From Psychrobacter sp. APC 3426 (GTDB lineage Bacteria; Pseudomonadota; Gammaproteobacteria; Pseudomonadales; Moraxellaceae): DNA of 64,000 nucleotides. The notes under the pieces are model-generated. The model had not been told where the DNA came from. It saw only the letters and a program-made list of their open reading frames with translations, and ran no database searches. Numbering within the stretch: the stretch's first letter is position 1; each line of letters starts with the position of its first letter. This document shows positions 1-9,674 of the stretch, in pieces. The translations under genes and the position numbers were made by a program. The stretch is taken from positions 1-64,000 of the forward strand of contig NZ_JASDCF010000012.1 in NCBI RefSeq assembly GCF_030408035.1. The letters are read 5' to 3'.

Positions 1-355
1 TTGGTCATAAGGAGCTTGTTGTTAATTGGCGTTGTAATTATTAATTATAATACCATAGGGAGTAAGGGTAGTTATCAATAACGCATTCATCCCACTACTT
101 TAGAAGTAGGGGATTTCTGCGCTGAAATGTTAAAACGCTAAAAAACTTTTAAATATCAAATCAATGAGCCATCAAGCGCTCATTCAGAGCACTTAACCAG
201 CGTTATTTATGCTCACTAATTGCTATCAAATGTTATTTTTTCAAGGTGAGATTACAAAGGCTCTATTATAAACTGTCTAAGAATCGATTCGGTAAACCAA
301 AGTAAAAATAATCCTTAAAACTAAATGCCAAAAGCCAAACTTAAAGACAAAAAAA
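1..355. other. Non-coding stretch at left edge
   Basis: AT-rich DNA downstream of cvpA. Apart from the IS605-like hairpin at 91-112 no gene, terminator or RNA could be supported. Confidence 0.5.
91..112. repeat. IS200/IS605-type terminal hairpin (remnant)
   Basis: CCC-A-CTACTT, loop TAG, then AAGTAG-GGG: a 6-bp stem, a bulged A and a 3-bp stem, flanked by ATTCAT and GATTTC. Subterminal hairpins of this shape are typical of the ends of IS200/IS605/TnpB elements. No TnpA or TnpB reading frame is visible nearby, so this is either a remnant or the end of an element lying outside the window. The family assignment is from memory of such ends. Confidence 0.4.
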
Positions 356-853
356 CTAGGACTGATTCACCTGATCCCAAGCCATACCTAACATATCCGA
401 GACCAAGGCTTTACCCATTGGCGCATAAGGCAGTAGTTCAGGTGCAAGCACAGAGGTCTGCCACTGTGGCATTTGCACCAACAACGGCGCACTAACGCTA
501 AGAACAACCAAAACCATCAGTACGTTTTTGGCAGCACCCAGTACACCGCCCGCCATTTTATCCACCACGCCCAAGCGTAAGGTTTTCAGCACACCTGAGA
601 AAACAAAAGCCACCAAATGCATAATGGCTAAGATAGCAATCACGACCAATAAGAATGCCATTGCCATCTGTAATACAGGGTTTTGTACGATACCTGATAA
701 TTGAGGGGCAATCGAACCTGCCAACCGCGTCGCCGCAATAAGCGCAATAAACCAGCCGACTAAGCCAACTGCCGTCTTAATCAGACCAACTTGAAAGCCG
801 CGCCATAAGCCAATCAAGACGACAATAGCAATCACAATATCTAGACCACTCAT
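356..853 (-). CDS. cvpA: CvpA family inner-membrane protein
   Basis: A 165-residue hydrophobic protein with about four membrane segments (near residues 5-20, 28-45, 62-85 and 103-125) and the family-typical start with GLDIVIAIVVLIG and WRGFQVGL. CvpA was first linked to colicin V export in E. coli and more recently to envelope stress and bile tolerance; its biochemical role is unknown. It is usually a neighbour of purF, but here it sits 129 bp downstream of pyrD on the same strand. A weak GAGG lies about 10 nt before the ATG. The family call is firm and the cellular role is not. Confidence 0.85.
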   Translation of the reverse strand: MSGLDIVIAIVVLIGLWRGFQVGLIKTAVGLVGWFIALIAATRLAGSIAPQLSGIVQNPVLQMAMAFLLVVIAILAIMHLVAFVFSGVLKTLRLGVVDKMAGGVLGAAKNVLMVLVVLSVSAPLLVQMPQWQTSVLAPELLPYAPMGKALVSDMLGMAWDQVNQS

Positions 854-982
854 GTTTTATGCCTCATGCCTAATTGATTGTGTTCAGATGTTCGTTAAAT
901 GTTTTATTCAGGATTTACAACAACGTTATTTATATATATCAAACAGTGCAGCTCAGTTTGCTACTATCTTGCTTCAAGTGTC

Positions 983-2017
983 TTAGCCTTCCATCGCATC
1001 ATAGTAGCCACCGATTGCTTGGATACAAGACTGTACCAACCCAGGGCCACGATAAATCAGACCAGTATAGAGCTGTACCATGTCTGCACCTGCTTCAATT
1101 TTTTTGACCGCTTTGGCACCACTGTCGATACCACCAACACCTATCAAAGCTACTTTATCACCCAACTGATCAGAAAACTGTTGCAAAATCTGAGTACTAA
1201 TGTGGCTGACAGGTCGACCAGATAGACCACCCATTTGGTCGCCATCAGGCAAGTCTTCTACACCGACACGACTCAAAGTAGTATTGGTCGCAATCAGACC
1301 ATCAATCTCAAAATCTATCAATTGTTGTGAGATATAATCTACTTGAAGCGGCTCTAAATCAGGGGCAACTTTTAGCACCAAAGGGACATAAAAACCATAT
1401 TCAGTCGCCAATTGGCTATGACGGTTTTTAATCGTATCCATCAATTGAGTGAGTGCTTCACCACTCTGTAAGTCACGCAAGTTTTTGGTGTTAGGTGAAG
1501 AGATATTGACCGTGATATAAGAAGCGTGCGGATAAACACGCTCTAGGCAATAAACATAATCATCGGCCGCTTGTTCTACTGGCGTGTCGGCATTTTTACC
1601 AATATTAATGCCAATATTGCCTTTGTATTTGCAGCGCTTTACGTTTTCTATCAGATAATCCACACCTTGGTTATTAAAACCCATACGGTTAATAATGGCA
1701 TCGGCTTGCTTTATTCTGAATAATCTTGGCTTATCATTGCCTATCTGTGGCCTTGGCGTGACTGTGCCAACCTCTATAAAGCCAAAACCAAGCTCGGCTA
1801 ATGCATCGATATAATCACCATTTTTATCCAATCCAGCAGCCAAACCCACGGGATTTGAGAACTGCAATCCCATACAGTCTGTTGGCTGCATTGATTGACC
1901 ATACACTAAACCTAAAGCACGCGCTTTATGTGCTTTATCTAATAATGATAAAGTCATTTCATGGGCGTGTTCGGGATCCATCTTGAATAAAAAAGGGCGA
2001 AGTAAGGCATAAGACAT
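983..2017 (-). CDS. pyrD: Dihydroorotate dehydrogenase (quinone), class 2
   Basis: Oxidises dihydroorotate to orotate in de novo pyrimidine synthesis and passes electrons to the quinone pool at the inner membrane. The 344-residue length is normal for class 2 enzymes. The N-terminal helix that associates with membrane ([18 protein letters not shown]) is present, as are [10 protein letters not shown], the [14 protein letters not shown] segment, the catalytic-serine region with [21 protein letters not shown] and the FMN phosphate-binding GVGGI. Nothing is missing. It stands apart from other pyr genes, which is common for class 2 pyrD. Confidence 0.97.
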   Translation of the reverse strand: MSYALLRPFLFKMDPEHAHEMTLSLLDKAHKARALGLVYGQSMQPTDCMGLQFSNPVGLAAGLDKNGDYIDALAELGFGFIEVGTVTPRPQIGNDKPRLFRIKQADAIINRMGFNNQGVDYLIENVKRCKYKGNIGINIGKNADTPVEQAADDYVYCLERVYPHASYITVNISSPNTKNLRDLQSGEALTQLMDTIKNRHSQLATEYGFYVPLVLKVAPDLEPLQVDYISQQLIDFEIDGLIATNTTLSRVGVEDLPDGDQMGGLSGRPVSHISTQILQQFSDQLGDKVALIGVGGIDSGAKAVKKIEAGADMVQLYTGLIYRGPGLVQSCIQAIGGYYDAMEG

Positions 2018-2232
2018 AGTAATGGCAGACCCTGCTCAAAAGAAATAGTGAATGAGAAGTACGAATGAGTTTAAGCGCTGCGATTATATCAGCTTAACAG
2101 AAATAAGAGCAAAGTTTCATGTGGGAAATTTCAAGGTTGAAACAGCCGTCTGCATATAGAAACTATGGTTGAACGACTGTCTTAATCTTGGACGTATCAT
2201 AAATAAAAAAGGAAGCCGTGCTAAGGTATATT

Positions 2233-2826
2233 CTAAGGCACAGGGCGACCATCAGTTAGTGCTATCCAACCACGGACGATACGATAAAGGTGCCAGATAA
2301 AGGTAAATATCATAATCAATAAACCAAAGCCCGCCAACAATACCGAACCAATAGCAATGTTACCACTGTCGGCCAACATACTGACCCCAAAGCCACCTAA
2401 AGCAAACGTTATGATAATAACACCGATTACAAACCAGACAATACTGTACCAAAACGTCTTAATTTGCCAATCAAAATGGGTAGCGAGCCATGAGCCATCA
2501 GCATCATGTCGCTTCGCATAGTTCATCACAATGGGCACAATCCAAAGCAGCCCAGCGGTAAAATAGCTCACCACATATAAAAAATAAGTAATATGGTTAT
2601 AAGTAATTAAAGAACGGCGCTTGGCGTTACTCATCATAGTGCTCTGTCCTCGCTGGGCAATAGCATTGTTGGATGTTTCGGAGTGAGAGATGTTGTGGCC
2701 ATATCCGCCCTCATCAAATGACGTACTGACTGGCTCTTTGTAATTATTATAGCCCTTATCATCAGCGGCGTTCGTCTGCTGACGTATCGGCTCATCAGTT
2801 TTGCGATCAGAAGATTGATTCATCAT
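2233..2826 (-). CDS. Membrane protein of unknown function (DUF4870-like)
   Basis: About 197 residues. The first 60 or so are hydrophilic and rich in Ser, Asn and Asp, followed by about four hydrophobic segments: YFLYVVSYFTAGLLWIVP, a segment near FWYSIVWFVIGVI, another around IAIGSVLLAGFGLLIMIF, and the end near FIWHLYRIVRGW. The LWIVPIVMNY and YRIVRGW pattern resembles small DUF4870-type membrane proteins; that is a pattern judgement. A GTG start at 2859 would add 11 residues. I prefer the paired ATGs at 2826 and 2823 because the upstream extension looks non-coding. No neighbour hints at function. Confidence 0.7.
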   Translation of the reverse strand: MMNQSSDRKTDEPIRQQTNAADDKGYNNYKEPVSTSFDEGGYGHNISHSETSNNAIAQRGQSTMMSNAKRRSLITYNHITYFLYVVSYFTAGLLWIVPIVMNYAKRHDADGSWLATHFDWQIKTFWYSIVWFVIGVIIITFALGGFGVSMLADSGNIAIGSVLLAGFGLLIMIFTFIWHLYRIVRGWIALTDGRPVP

Positions 2827-2970
2827 AAACATCCATAGCTGGCCATCATTAACAATCACGAATAGTTATTTAATTGTGCCGATTAAGCTGTTTTTCAATA
2901 AGATGATAATGAAGCTATACCTCACAAGCCAAATATTGAGGATATTTTATATGTTCAACAGGCTCTAACC

Positions 2971-3540
2971 TTATGAAACAATGGTTGCTTGAACTTCAAT
3001 AGATTTGTCCGTTAAGTCTTGCTGTATAGATAGCTGTGTGAACTGCCAGCCCTGCTGCTCAAGCTTACCCAATGCCGCACTGACCACGGCTTGACTGGCA
3101 TTATTAAAGCTTAGTTGTATGGCTTCACCCGTCGCCACAACTTGCGCATTTACAATTCCTGAATTGGTTAATAGCTCATTGACGCTAGTCGCAGGTGACA
3201 ACGAAGCCGAGCCATCTGTTGTGTTGGCCGCATTCATGACATTACTATCAATGTTCCCGGCTTGTGCACGTAACCAAAAATAATCAGCCACTTGGGCGTG
3301 ATAGTCATCCTTACTCTTGTTTGCCGCTTGGTGCATGCTATAACCACCGTAACCACCAATAAACAGTAATAAAAATAGAGACAATACTGCCAATGCCAAC
3401 TGGTCTCGCGGTGACAATGCCTGCCAGCGCGAATATAGTATATTTTGGTAAGCACTCAAACGTTGTGACAACACAGCGGTTGCAGTGCTGCTCTCAGGGT
3501 TGGCTGTGGTGCTTTTGCCGCGGCGCTGTAATCGCTTCAT
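2971..3540 (-). CDS. gspM: Type II secretion system inner-membrane protein GspM
   Basis: A bitopic inner-membrane component of the type II secretion assembly platform that partners GspL. The protein has 189 residues: a short basic cytoplasmic N-terminus, the family-like SPRDQLALAVLSLFLLLF segment leading into one membrane helix near residues 44-65, then a periplasmic domain ending with the ferredoxin-like fold typical of GspM (LEQQGWQFTQLSIQ). AAAGGT lies just before the ATG. It follows gspL by 56 bp and is probably co-transcribed with it. The rest of the gsp set is not in this window. Confidence 0.85.
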   Translation of the reverse strand: MKRLQRRGKSTTANPESSTATAVLSQRLSAYQNILYSRWQALSPRDQLALAVLSLFLLLFIGGYGGYSMHQAANKSKDDYHAQVADYFWLRAQAGNIDSNVMNAANTTDGSASLSPATSVNELLTNSGIVNAQVVATGEAIQLSFNNASQAVVSAALGKLEQQGWQFTQLSIQQDLTDKSIEVQATIVS

Positions 3541-3596
3541 GTTTGACCTTTTTACCCTTTCTTACCTTTGTTGCCACGACTGAAATGGCGAATAGA

Positions 3597-4889
3597 TTAT
3601 GATTGTGCCACCGCTGCTTGCGTACCGCTATTCTCTACGACATTAACGGTCACTTGACCACTGAACTGCCCTTGCTCGTTACCATTTACTTGCTCTAACT
3701 TCGCATTTAAACCTTGTGCGGCCAGAGTATTGGTAAATTGATCTAAGCTACTGCGGTCAGGTGCGATCAAGGTAAAGCTGAGCGTCGATGGTTGCATTGC
3801 TAAGGATTGTGCGTGCAATGAAGACTGTTTGATTAAAGGTGATATCCGAGCCAATGCAGCCATATGAGAGGCCGGTGCTTGGCTATCACTACGTAGCTTG
3901 GGCTGGAGTTGTACTTGTAGCTTAGTACGGCTACTGAGTGGCTCATCGGCAAACCAAGACTGGTACTGAGTCGCTATCTCGGTTTTGGTCGCCGTTGTTG
4001 CCTCTTGGTATTGGTACCATTGCACGCCATCTGTTGCTATCTGCAATACCAATGCCGATAACGCTACCATCATCGCCACCCGTAAGTACGGTGACAATTG
4101 TGAATCTGTTGACTTAGTAAAAAAGTTGAGCGCATGACGCTCAGGATATTCGAGAGGTTTTGGCGTGTTGGGTAACGTTGTTAATAGTAACTGGTGATCA
4201 GCAATAAGCGCTGCTGTTTGCGCCATAAAGTGACTCTGTGTTGATATGTCTTGAGTTGAAGCACTTGGTATTGATGCTTTTTGCAAATTAATATTGCTAT
4301 CAGTTGCGTCATAAGCATCAATGGGTGGCAATATACTCACCTCACTTAAATGTGGAAAGCGCTCAAAAATCAGTGGCAAATAGCTCACAGCCATGCCTTG
4401 ATGCAATGACTGGCGTAGCAGCATCGTGTGCTTATCCTGATACAGGGTCACTTGCTGACCTGCGCCTTCTTCTGGCGTTGGCAACAGTAAAAAATCAGGC
4501 ACCAAGGCGGCGATAGTCATGCCAGCCAGTTTGGCACTCTGCTGCCATGAATCGATATCGCTTTGCGCCACTGCATACAACTGATGGGTGTCAGCATGAG
4601 TGATTTGCCGAATCGCCAGTTGCTCAACAGGCGTCAAAGAGGTTTCTTCAAACAGATATTGCTTGCCACTATTACCGAGCTGTTTAAGCTGAGTGGTCGT
4701 AAGCTCAGTATCTACTTGTAGTACATGACTAGAGGGAATATACAGACAGACATTCTTTTGCGCATTGCCTTTATAGCCTGCATAGATGTCTTGTAGCTGT
4801 TGCCAGCCATCGACCGTTTGCCAGCGCTGGATATCTTCGTGCCAAACAGCCAATGGGCTATGCTGCGCTCGTAACCAAACATGTAACAC
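3597..4889 (-). CDS. gspL: Type II secretion system protein GspL
   Basis: Links the cytoplasmic secretion ATPase GspE to the inner-membrane platform. The 430-residue protein has the expected plan: an actin-like cytoplasmic domain (residues 1 to about 250, containing LYIPSSHVLQVD and YLFEETSLTPVEQL), one membrane helix near 275-295 (VAMMVALSALVLQIA), and a periplasmic domain whose LARISPLIKQS and FTNTLAAQGLNAKLEQVN regions match the GspL C-terminal fold. It lies upstream of gspM and downstream of sixA and gpsA, a context also remembered from Acinetobacter, where type II secretion genes are dispersed. Confidence 0.88.
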   Translation of the reverse strand: MLHVWLRAQHSPLAVWHEDIQRWQTVDGWQQLQDIYAGYKGNAQKNVCLYIPSSHVLQVDTELTTTQLKQLGNSGKQYLFEETSLTPVEQLAIRQITHADTHQLYAVAQSDIDSWQQSAKLAGMTIAALVPDFLLLPTPEEGAGQQVTLYQDKHTMLLRQSLHQGMAVSYLPLIFERFPHLSEVSILPPIDAYDATDSNINLQKASIPSASTQDISTQSHFMAQTAALIADHQLLLTTLPNTPKPLEYPERHALNFFTKSTDSQLSPYLRVAMMVALSALVLQIATDGVQWYQYQEATTATKTEIATQYQSWFADEPLSSRTKLQVQLQPKLRSDSQAPASHMAALARISPLIKQSSLHAQSLAMQPSTLSFTLIAPDRSSLDQFTNTLAAQGLNAKLEQVNGNEQGQFSGQVTVNVVENSGTQAAVAQS

Positions 4890-4998
4890 TAAGCGTGTCC
4901 TTAATTATGAAAGCTGTTTTAAAAGTGGTCGTTGAAGCTGTTATCAGAGCAAATTGAAATGGATTATCAATACATCTTAACCTTAATACTCATCGTAT

Positions 4999-5457
4999 TT
5001 AGTATGGTTGCTCAGGTACAAAACGGTCAACCTCATTTGCCATACCTGCCATCACAAACTCCATTTCAAACACCCTAGCCTCTGCTAGAGAGAATGACTC
5101 AGGATAGTCACCCGTTAATAGACCAGCGATATGTGCGACGATTGACATATGACACACCACCACCAGACAATCTCCTTCAATATTGCCAATATCTATCAAT
5201 GCCTGACGGGCATCATCAGACGGCGTAATATTGTCCTGTACCGTTAATGGAACTTTGGGCGCGCGCGATTGAAATGATGCTAGTGTCTGCTGCGCTCTAT
5301 CGTAAGGACTAACAATAAAGCGATCAGGCTGATAGTGAGTCATTAAATAGTCTGCGGTTTGCGCTGCCTGCTGTTGACCAAAATCAGTCAGCCTGCGTGC
5401 GCTGTCTGGACGCGTCTCATTTTCTGCTTGACCATGACGTACTAATATAATTTTCAT
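4999..5457 (-). CDS. sixA: Phosphohistidine phosphatase SixA-like
   Basis: A 152-residue histidine phosphatase. LVRHGQAE gives the RHG motif with the phospho-accepting His8, and VVCHMS gives the second catalytic His103; YDRAQQT supplies the conserved Arg region. In E. coli SixA removes phosphate from histidines of phosphorelay or nitrogen-PTS proteins; the substrate here is not visible. It stands between gpsA upstream and gspL downstream on the same strand. The small single-domain size separates it from phosphoglycerate mutases. Confidence 0.85.
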   Translation of the reverse strand: MKIILVRHGQAENETRPDSARRLTDFGQQQAAQTADYLMTHYQPDRFIVSPYDRAQQTLASFQSRAPKVPLTVQDNITPSDDARQALIDIGNIEGDCLVVVCHMSIVAHIAGLLTGDYPESFSLAEARVFEMEFVMAGMANEVDRFVPEQPY

Positions 5458-5540
5458 AACCTTCCTTGGGACACTCTACTGCCATTAACCAAAAAGAACC
5501 TGATCTTACTTACTGCATTATTGAACCGACAGTACCGACT

Positions 5541-6830
5541 TTATTTATTGTCGGTATTACTATCGTTATCAGTGCTGTCGCTTGATGTTTTCATTTGGGC
5601 AGTCAGCGAGGCATTACTATGGTCATGAGCCATGACAAATTCGACATCACTGCGGAAGCCTGCTTCCATCAGATGTAGCGCAACACCTAATGCCGCTTTA
5701 TCTTCGTAAATGACAGCATAAAGCGCATGCGTAATGGGCATGTAGATACCCTCTCGGGTCGCTTTTTCGTGTACTTGCTGAATGGTATTAACGCCTTCAG
5801 CCGTTTGACCAAGTTTCTTTACTGCGGCGTCAATACTCATTCCACGACCGAGCATGTTGCCAATACGATAGTTACGACTCAATTCTGAATTACAAGTGGC
5901 ATATAAATCACCAACCCCAGACAGCCCTAGGAACGTTAGTGGATTTGCGCCCTCTTCGACACCGAAGCGGCTCATCTCTGCCAATGCACGCGTTAATATC
6001 ATTGCTTTGGTGTTTTCGCCCACATCATAAGCTGCAGCCATTCCCATAGCAATCGCATAGATATTTTTTAGCGCACCGCCAAGCTCTACACCGCGAATAT
6101 CATCACTGGCAAATACTCTAAAGAACGCACTATGTAGCGCAGCTTGTACCGCATGACGCAGTGGCTCAGACTTACTAGCAATGACAGTAGCAGACGGCAT
6201 GTTCTTCATAATCTCGATGGCAAGATTTGGCCCTGACATCACACCGAAGTTTACTTCTGGCAAAACGTCTTTAATAATATCGCTCATCATGGCAAAGGTA
6301 TCTTTCTCCATACCCTTAGTCAGTGACACAATAGACTGACCGCTGATAAATGGTGCAATATTCTTTAGCGTTTCACGAAATGCCAGACCAGGTACGGCAA
6401 TAAAAACAATATCTTTATCTTTTACAGCTGATTCTAAATCATGGCTATACTTCAACCTATCATCAAGCTTGTAACCTGGTAAGTATTTTTTGTTGGTTTG
6501 AGTTTTTGCCATGGCTTTGACAGTACGCTTATTGCGCACCCATAGTGTGGTATCGCAGCCATTGCGCGCGGCTAGGTTAGCCATCGCTGTACCAAAACTA
6601 CCACCGCCTAAAAATGCCAAACGCAGCTTGGTGGGATTGCTATGAATATCCGCCATGTTTTTAGCAACTGCTGACTCGACCGCACTTGGATTAAGCTTCT
6701 TACGAGCGATGCCTGCCTTGGTGGCGCGTTCGATGATGCCTGATAGCAGACTGTTTTGCTTTTCAGGCGTATTCTCATCTGACTCATTATTATCGTTGGT
6801 ATCTTTGTGACTACTATTAGGGCTTGTCAT
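5541..6830 (-). CDS. gpsA: Glycerol-3-phosphate dehydrogenase [NAD(P)+], extended form
   Basis: Reduces dihydroxyacetone phosphate to sn-glycerol 3-phosphate for phospholipid synthesis. The dinucleotide-binding FLGGGSFGTAMA is near residues 73-84. Next come FIAVPGLAFRE, SLTKGMEK with the catalytic-region Lys, SGPNLAIEI, GGALKNIYAIAMG with the second key Lys, and GLSGVGDLYATC. At 429 residues it is about 90 longer than a usual GpsA. The surplus is a polar N-terminal extension of about 68 residues (Asn/Asp/Ser-rich, then SGIIERATKAGIARKK) plus a Ser/Asp/Asn-rich C-terminal tail. The core is complete. Confidence 0.96.
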   Translation of the reverse strand: MTSPNSSHKDTNDNNESDENTPEKQNSLLSGIIERATKAGIARKKLNPSAVESAVAKNMADIHSNPTKLRLAFLGGGSFGTAMANLAARNGCDTTLWVRNKRTVKAMAKTQTNKKYLPGYKLDDRLKYSHDLESAVKDKDIVFIAVPGLAFRETLKNIAPFISGQSIVSLTKGMEKDTFAMMSDIIKDVLPEVNFGVMSGPNLAIEIMKNMPSATVIASKSEPLRHAVQAALHSAFFRVFASDDIRGVELGGALKNIYAIAMGMAAAYDVGENTKAMILTRALAEMSRFGVEEGANPLTFLGLSGVGDLYATCNSELSRNYRIGNMLGRGMSIDAAVKKLGQTAEGVNTIQQVHEKATREGIYMPITHALYAVIYEDKAALGVALHLMEAGFRSDVEFVMAHDHSNASLTAQMKTSSDSTDNDSNTDNK

Positions 6831-6978
6831 GTTCTTTTATCCGTATTGACTGACTTATTATTAATATAACGCTCATAGTGAGATACTAAAGCACACTGTC
6901 TATTCAAGACATCACTGTCGTAAGCAACCGCTTTTTTAGGTAATCAATTTTAAAACGATTTTAAAAACCACCTGCATA

Positions 6979-7623
6979 TCAAGACTCAAAACGTATTAAC
7001 GGCTCGATATCGATGGGTTTGCGCGCAGGCTCATCTATAGCACTGGTGCCAGTATAAACAAAAGCCGTGACATAATCATCTGCTCCAACGCCGAAATATG
7101 CTTTTACCGCAGGCTCGTTACAGAGTAGTCCCGTGCGCCAGACAGTACTAAAACCTTGGGCTTTTAAGGCCAAAATCAGATTTTGTACCGCCGCACCTGT
7201 GCTTAGCATTTGCTCAAAATGTGGAACTTTTTCGTGTTCTTGCATTTGAGTAACAGCCGTTATAATAACAGGAGCACGTAATGGCAAAGTATGGGTTTTT
7301 TCAATCGTTTTATCAGACAGCACTTCTCCATCATTCAATGCCTTTGCTTTTGCAGCATCAACGAGCGCGCGCCCTAAATCATGACGAGCGTCGCCTTCTG
7401 TGACGATAAAGCGCCACGGACGAAGCTTCTTATGATCTGGTGCTGTTGCAGCACACTCAATCGCCGCTTTAATCTGAGCATGACTCGGTGCTGGAACGTC
7501 CAAGTTACCCATGCTGCGCCGTGATTGTATCCAGCCTATCATCTCATCGCTGGTGATTGGCATATTATCAGCTGTTATATCCTTAGTGGACAATTTTTTA
7601 TCATTTTTATCAGGGGTTGTCAT
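6979..7623 (-). CDS. Nitroreductase family protein (YdjA-like)
   Basis: A 214-residue FMN-dependent oxidoreductase of the nitroreductase superfamily. SRRSMGNLDVPAP near residue 35 corresponds to the RRS start that contacts FMN. TAPDHKKLRPWRFIV gives the flavin-binding Pro-Trp-Arg, and ALKAQGFSTVWRTGLLCNEPAV with FVYTGT the C-terminal half. The APDHKKLRPW version of the motif resembles the minimal YdjA subgroup. Substrate unknown. The first 22 residues are polar and may be an extension. It is a single gene between gpsA and zapE. Confidence 0.85.
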   Translation of the reverse strand: MTTPDKNDKKLSTKDITADNMPITSDEMIGWIQSRRSMGNLDVPAPSHAQIKAAIECAATAPDHKKLRPWRFIVTEGDARHDLGRALVDAAKAKALNDGEVLSDKTIEKTHTLPLRAPVIITAVTQMQEHEKVPHFEQMLSTGAAVQNLILALKAQGFSTVWRTGLLCNEPAVKAYFGVGADDYVTAFVYTGTSAIDEPARKPIDIEPLIRFES

Positions 7624-7691
7624 TGCCGCTCCTAGGCTATTCTTATTTAATGATGCAAGTACTATTTATTTGATGCGCCAATTTATCACAG

Positions 7692-7740
7692 AAAACAGCC
7701 ATCACTCTTAAACTGTCAGTCTAAAAATACAGGCTGTTTT
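7692..7740 (-). terminator. Possible terminator after zapE
   Basis: AAAACAGCC and GGCTGTTTT form a perfect 9-bp stem with a 31-nt loop, 25 bp past the zapE stop. The long loop makes this weaker than a classic intrinsic terminator. The flanking A and T runs would let it work on both strands. Confidence 0.45.
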
Positions 7741-7765
7741 CGCAGGTGGCGGTAAAGGCTATTGG

Positions 7766-8881
7766 CTATGCTGCATCGTCGACACGGTGCTCCATGCGCA
7801 AGTAATCTTCTGATTGCATTTCTAGCAAGCGTGAGCGTGTGCGTTCAATCTCAAATGCCAGCTTTTGCCCTTGATACAATTCTAAAATCGACTGCTCTGC
7901 GCGTACCAAGAGCTTAACGCGGCGATCATAGAACTCATCGACCAAATAAATAAATCGACGCGTTGGATCACGCAAGTCATCATCTAGTGCTGGCACTGCA
8001 TTGACCAATACCGTACTGAATTGCTTCGCGATTTCGATGAAGTCCGAGGCTGAACGTGGCTCCATACATAAATGACGAAAATCGCAGAATAAGATATCTT
8101 CGGTGCGAGCATTTATTTTGATTTCACGACCATTAATAGTAATCGGCTCATTACTGATTTTTTGATTATTAGATAAGCTGGCAAAACGGTTGGCTAGCCA
8201 ATGGTGATTGGCCTTTGTTAATGGTGATTCGTATAGCTCTGCTTGCTGCAATACACGCAAGCGATAGTCGATACCAGAATCAATATTCATCACCGTCGTA
8301 TGGCGCTCAACTTCTGCGATAGCTGGCAGGAATCGGTCGCGATGCAAACCATCTTTATACAGTCCTGACGGCTCAATGTTGGAAGTCGCGACCAACGTAA
8401 TGCCTCGATTAAACAGCATGGTGAACAAATCACCTAAAATCATCGCATCAGAAACGTTAGAGACAAAAAACTCATCAAAGCAGATAATGACGGCTTCTGC
8501 ATAGATGATATCAGCAACTTTTTCTAATGGGTCACTCTGACCTTGTAGATTATTTAACTCTTGATGCACACGCTGCATAAAGTGATGAAAATGCAGGCGC
8601 ATCTTACGCTCGATGGTCAAAGAGTCGTAAAACATGTCCATCATCCATGTCTTACCACGGCCAACACCGCCCCACATATACAGACCTTTTGGCGCAGCGG
8701 GCTTAGATTTTAAAAAGCTAAAAAAGCCCTTCTTTTGTTCCACACTATTAACGAGCTGATGATGTATCTCATCAAGATAGCTCATAGCCTTAAACTGCTG
8801 CTCATCTCGAGTAAACTCATCTGTACTGACGGCTTGCTCGTAACGTTGCAATGGAGATAAACTCATAATACGACTCATCAT
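7766..8881 (-). CDS. zapE: Cell division protein ZapE (AFG1-like ATPase)
   Basis: A 371-residue AAA-type P-loop ATPase. Walker A GGVGRGKT lies at residues 71-78, Walker B with its aspartate is ICFDEFFV, and ATSNIEPSGLYKDGLHRDRFLPAI is the conserved sensor and second-region-of-homology segment of the AFG1/ZapE family. In E. coli ZapE binds FtsZ at the constricting ring and is needed under some stress conditions. Two ATGs lie close together at the start (MMSRIM); the choice changes little. It is the only division gene here. Confidence 0.93.
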   Translation of the reverse strand: MMSRIMSLSPLQRYEQAVSTDEFTRDEQQFKAMSYLDEIHHQLVNSVEQKKGFFSFLKSKPAAPKGLYMWGGVGRGKTWMMDMFYDSLTIERKMRLHFHHFMQRVHQELNNLQGQSDPLEKVADIIYAEAVIICFDEFFVSNVSDAMILGDLFTMLFNRGITLVATSNIEPSGLYKDGLHRDRFLPAIAEVERHTTVMNIDSGIDYRLRVLQQAELYESPLTKANHHWLANRFASLSNNQKISNEPITINGREIKINARTEDILFCDFRHLCMEPRSASDFIEIAKQFSTVLVNAVPALDDDLRDPTRRFIYLVDEFYDRRVKLLVRAEQSILELYQGQKLAFEIERTRSRLLEMQSEDYLRMEHRVDDAA

Positions 8882-9014
8882 TAGACAAAATAAATAATAA
8901 AGTAATTCTCGAACTATACCTCACCACATCATGGCGAAAACTGATACATAGCGATCATTAATAGTAATACTGATAAATAAAAGCTATTTAGGTAAAATCT
9001 ATGTATTACTATAT

Positions 9015-9674
9015 CTATGCACTACTACCAAAGCTGTGCTCTTCTAATAAGCCCTTGAGCTCAGATAGGCGTCCGTGAAAAAAATGCCCTGCGCCATCTA
9101 CAACACTGACAGCAATGCCTAAGCGTTCGGCAAATGCCTGCATGCTCTCAGGGTCAATGACATTATCAGCGTTACCATAAATCTCAAAGGTTTTTTCAGC
9201 TGGCAAATGTAAATCATCGGTGTCGTTTTTCTCAACTGAAGGTGCGATAAGAGCGATTTTAGTAATTTCGAAATCATTTAGCCCCCAGATATGAGGGGCT
9301 TCTAGCACTTGCTCAGCGACACGCGCCGTGACATAACCACCAAATGAGAAACCACCCAGCCATAGTTTGCGTGCATTGGTTTGTTCTGCAATCCATTGTA
9401 GCACGGTCATTGCGTCTACTACTTCACCATCCGCATAATCATGCTCACCAGTTGACTGCCCGACTCCGCGGAAGTTAAAGCGCACCACGTGCATGCCGTT
9501 GTCACGGGCAAAGCGGTACATAGTCGTGACCACTTTATTATTCATCGTGCCATCGAATAAAGGATTAGGATGGCAAAGTAGCGCCACTGTATCGGTATTT
9601 GAATCGTGAGGATTGTCTTGTTGCCAGAGCGCATCAACTTCGAGCACGCCAGCAGGAGCAGGAATCAATTGCAT
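9015..9674 (-). CDS. Alpha/beta hydrolase (YsgA/CocE-like dienelactone-type fold)
   Basis: A 219-residue cytoplasmic alpha/beta hydrolase. The nucleophile elbow is GFSFGG with Ser110. CHPNPLFDGTMNNKVV holds the His-Pro oxyanion region typical of this small-hydrolase family, FNFRGVGQSTG is another family hallmark, the acid is probably Asp170 or Asp174 in GNADNVID, and the catalytic His is His197 in GAGHFFHG. The substrate cannot be told from sequence. It is a single gene followed by zapE 133 bp downstream. Confidence 0.8.
   Translation of the reverse strand: MQLIPAPAGVLEVDALWQQDNPHDSNTDTVALLCHPNPLFDGTMNNKVVTTMYRFARDNGMHVVRFNFRGVGQSTGEHDYADGEVVDAMTVLQWIAEQTNARKLWLGGFSFGGYVTARVAEQVLEAPHIWGLNDFEITKIALIAPSVEKNDTDDLHLPAEKTFEIYGNADNVIDPESMQAFAERLGIAVSVVDGAGHFFHGRLSELKGLLEEHSFGSSA

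Noticed and set aside
874..1225. Two plus-strand frames of 77 and 108 codons over the pyrD 3' end
   Set aside because: They are antisense shadows of pyrD, with no ribosome binding site and no family resemblance.
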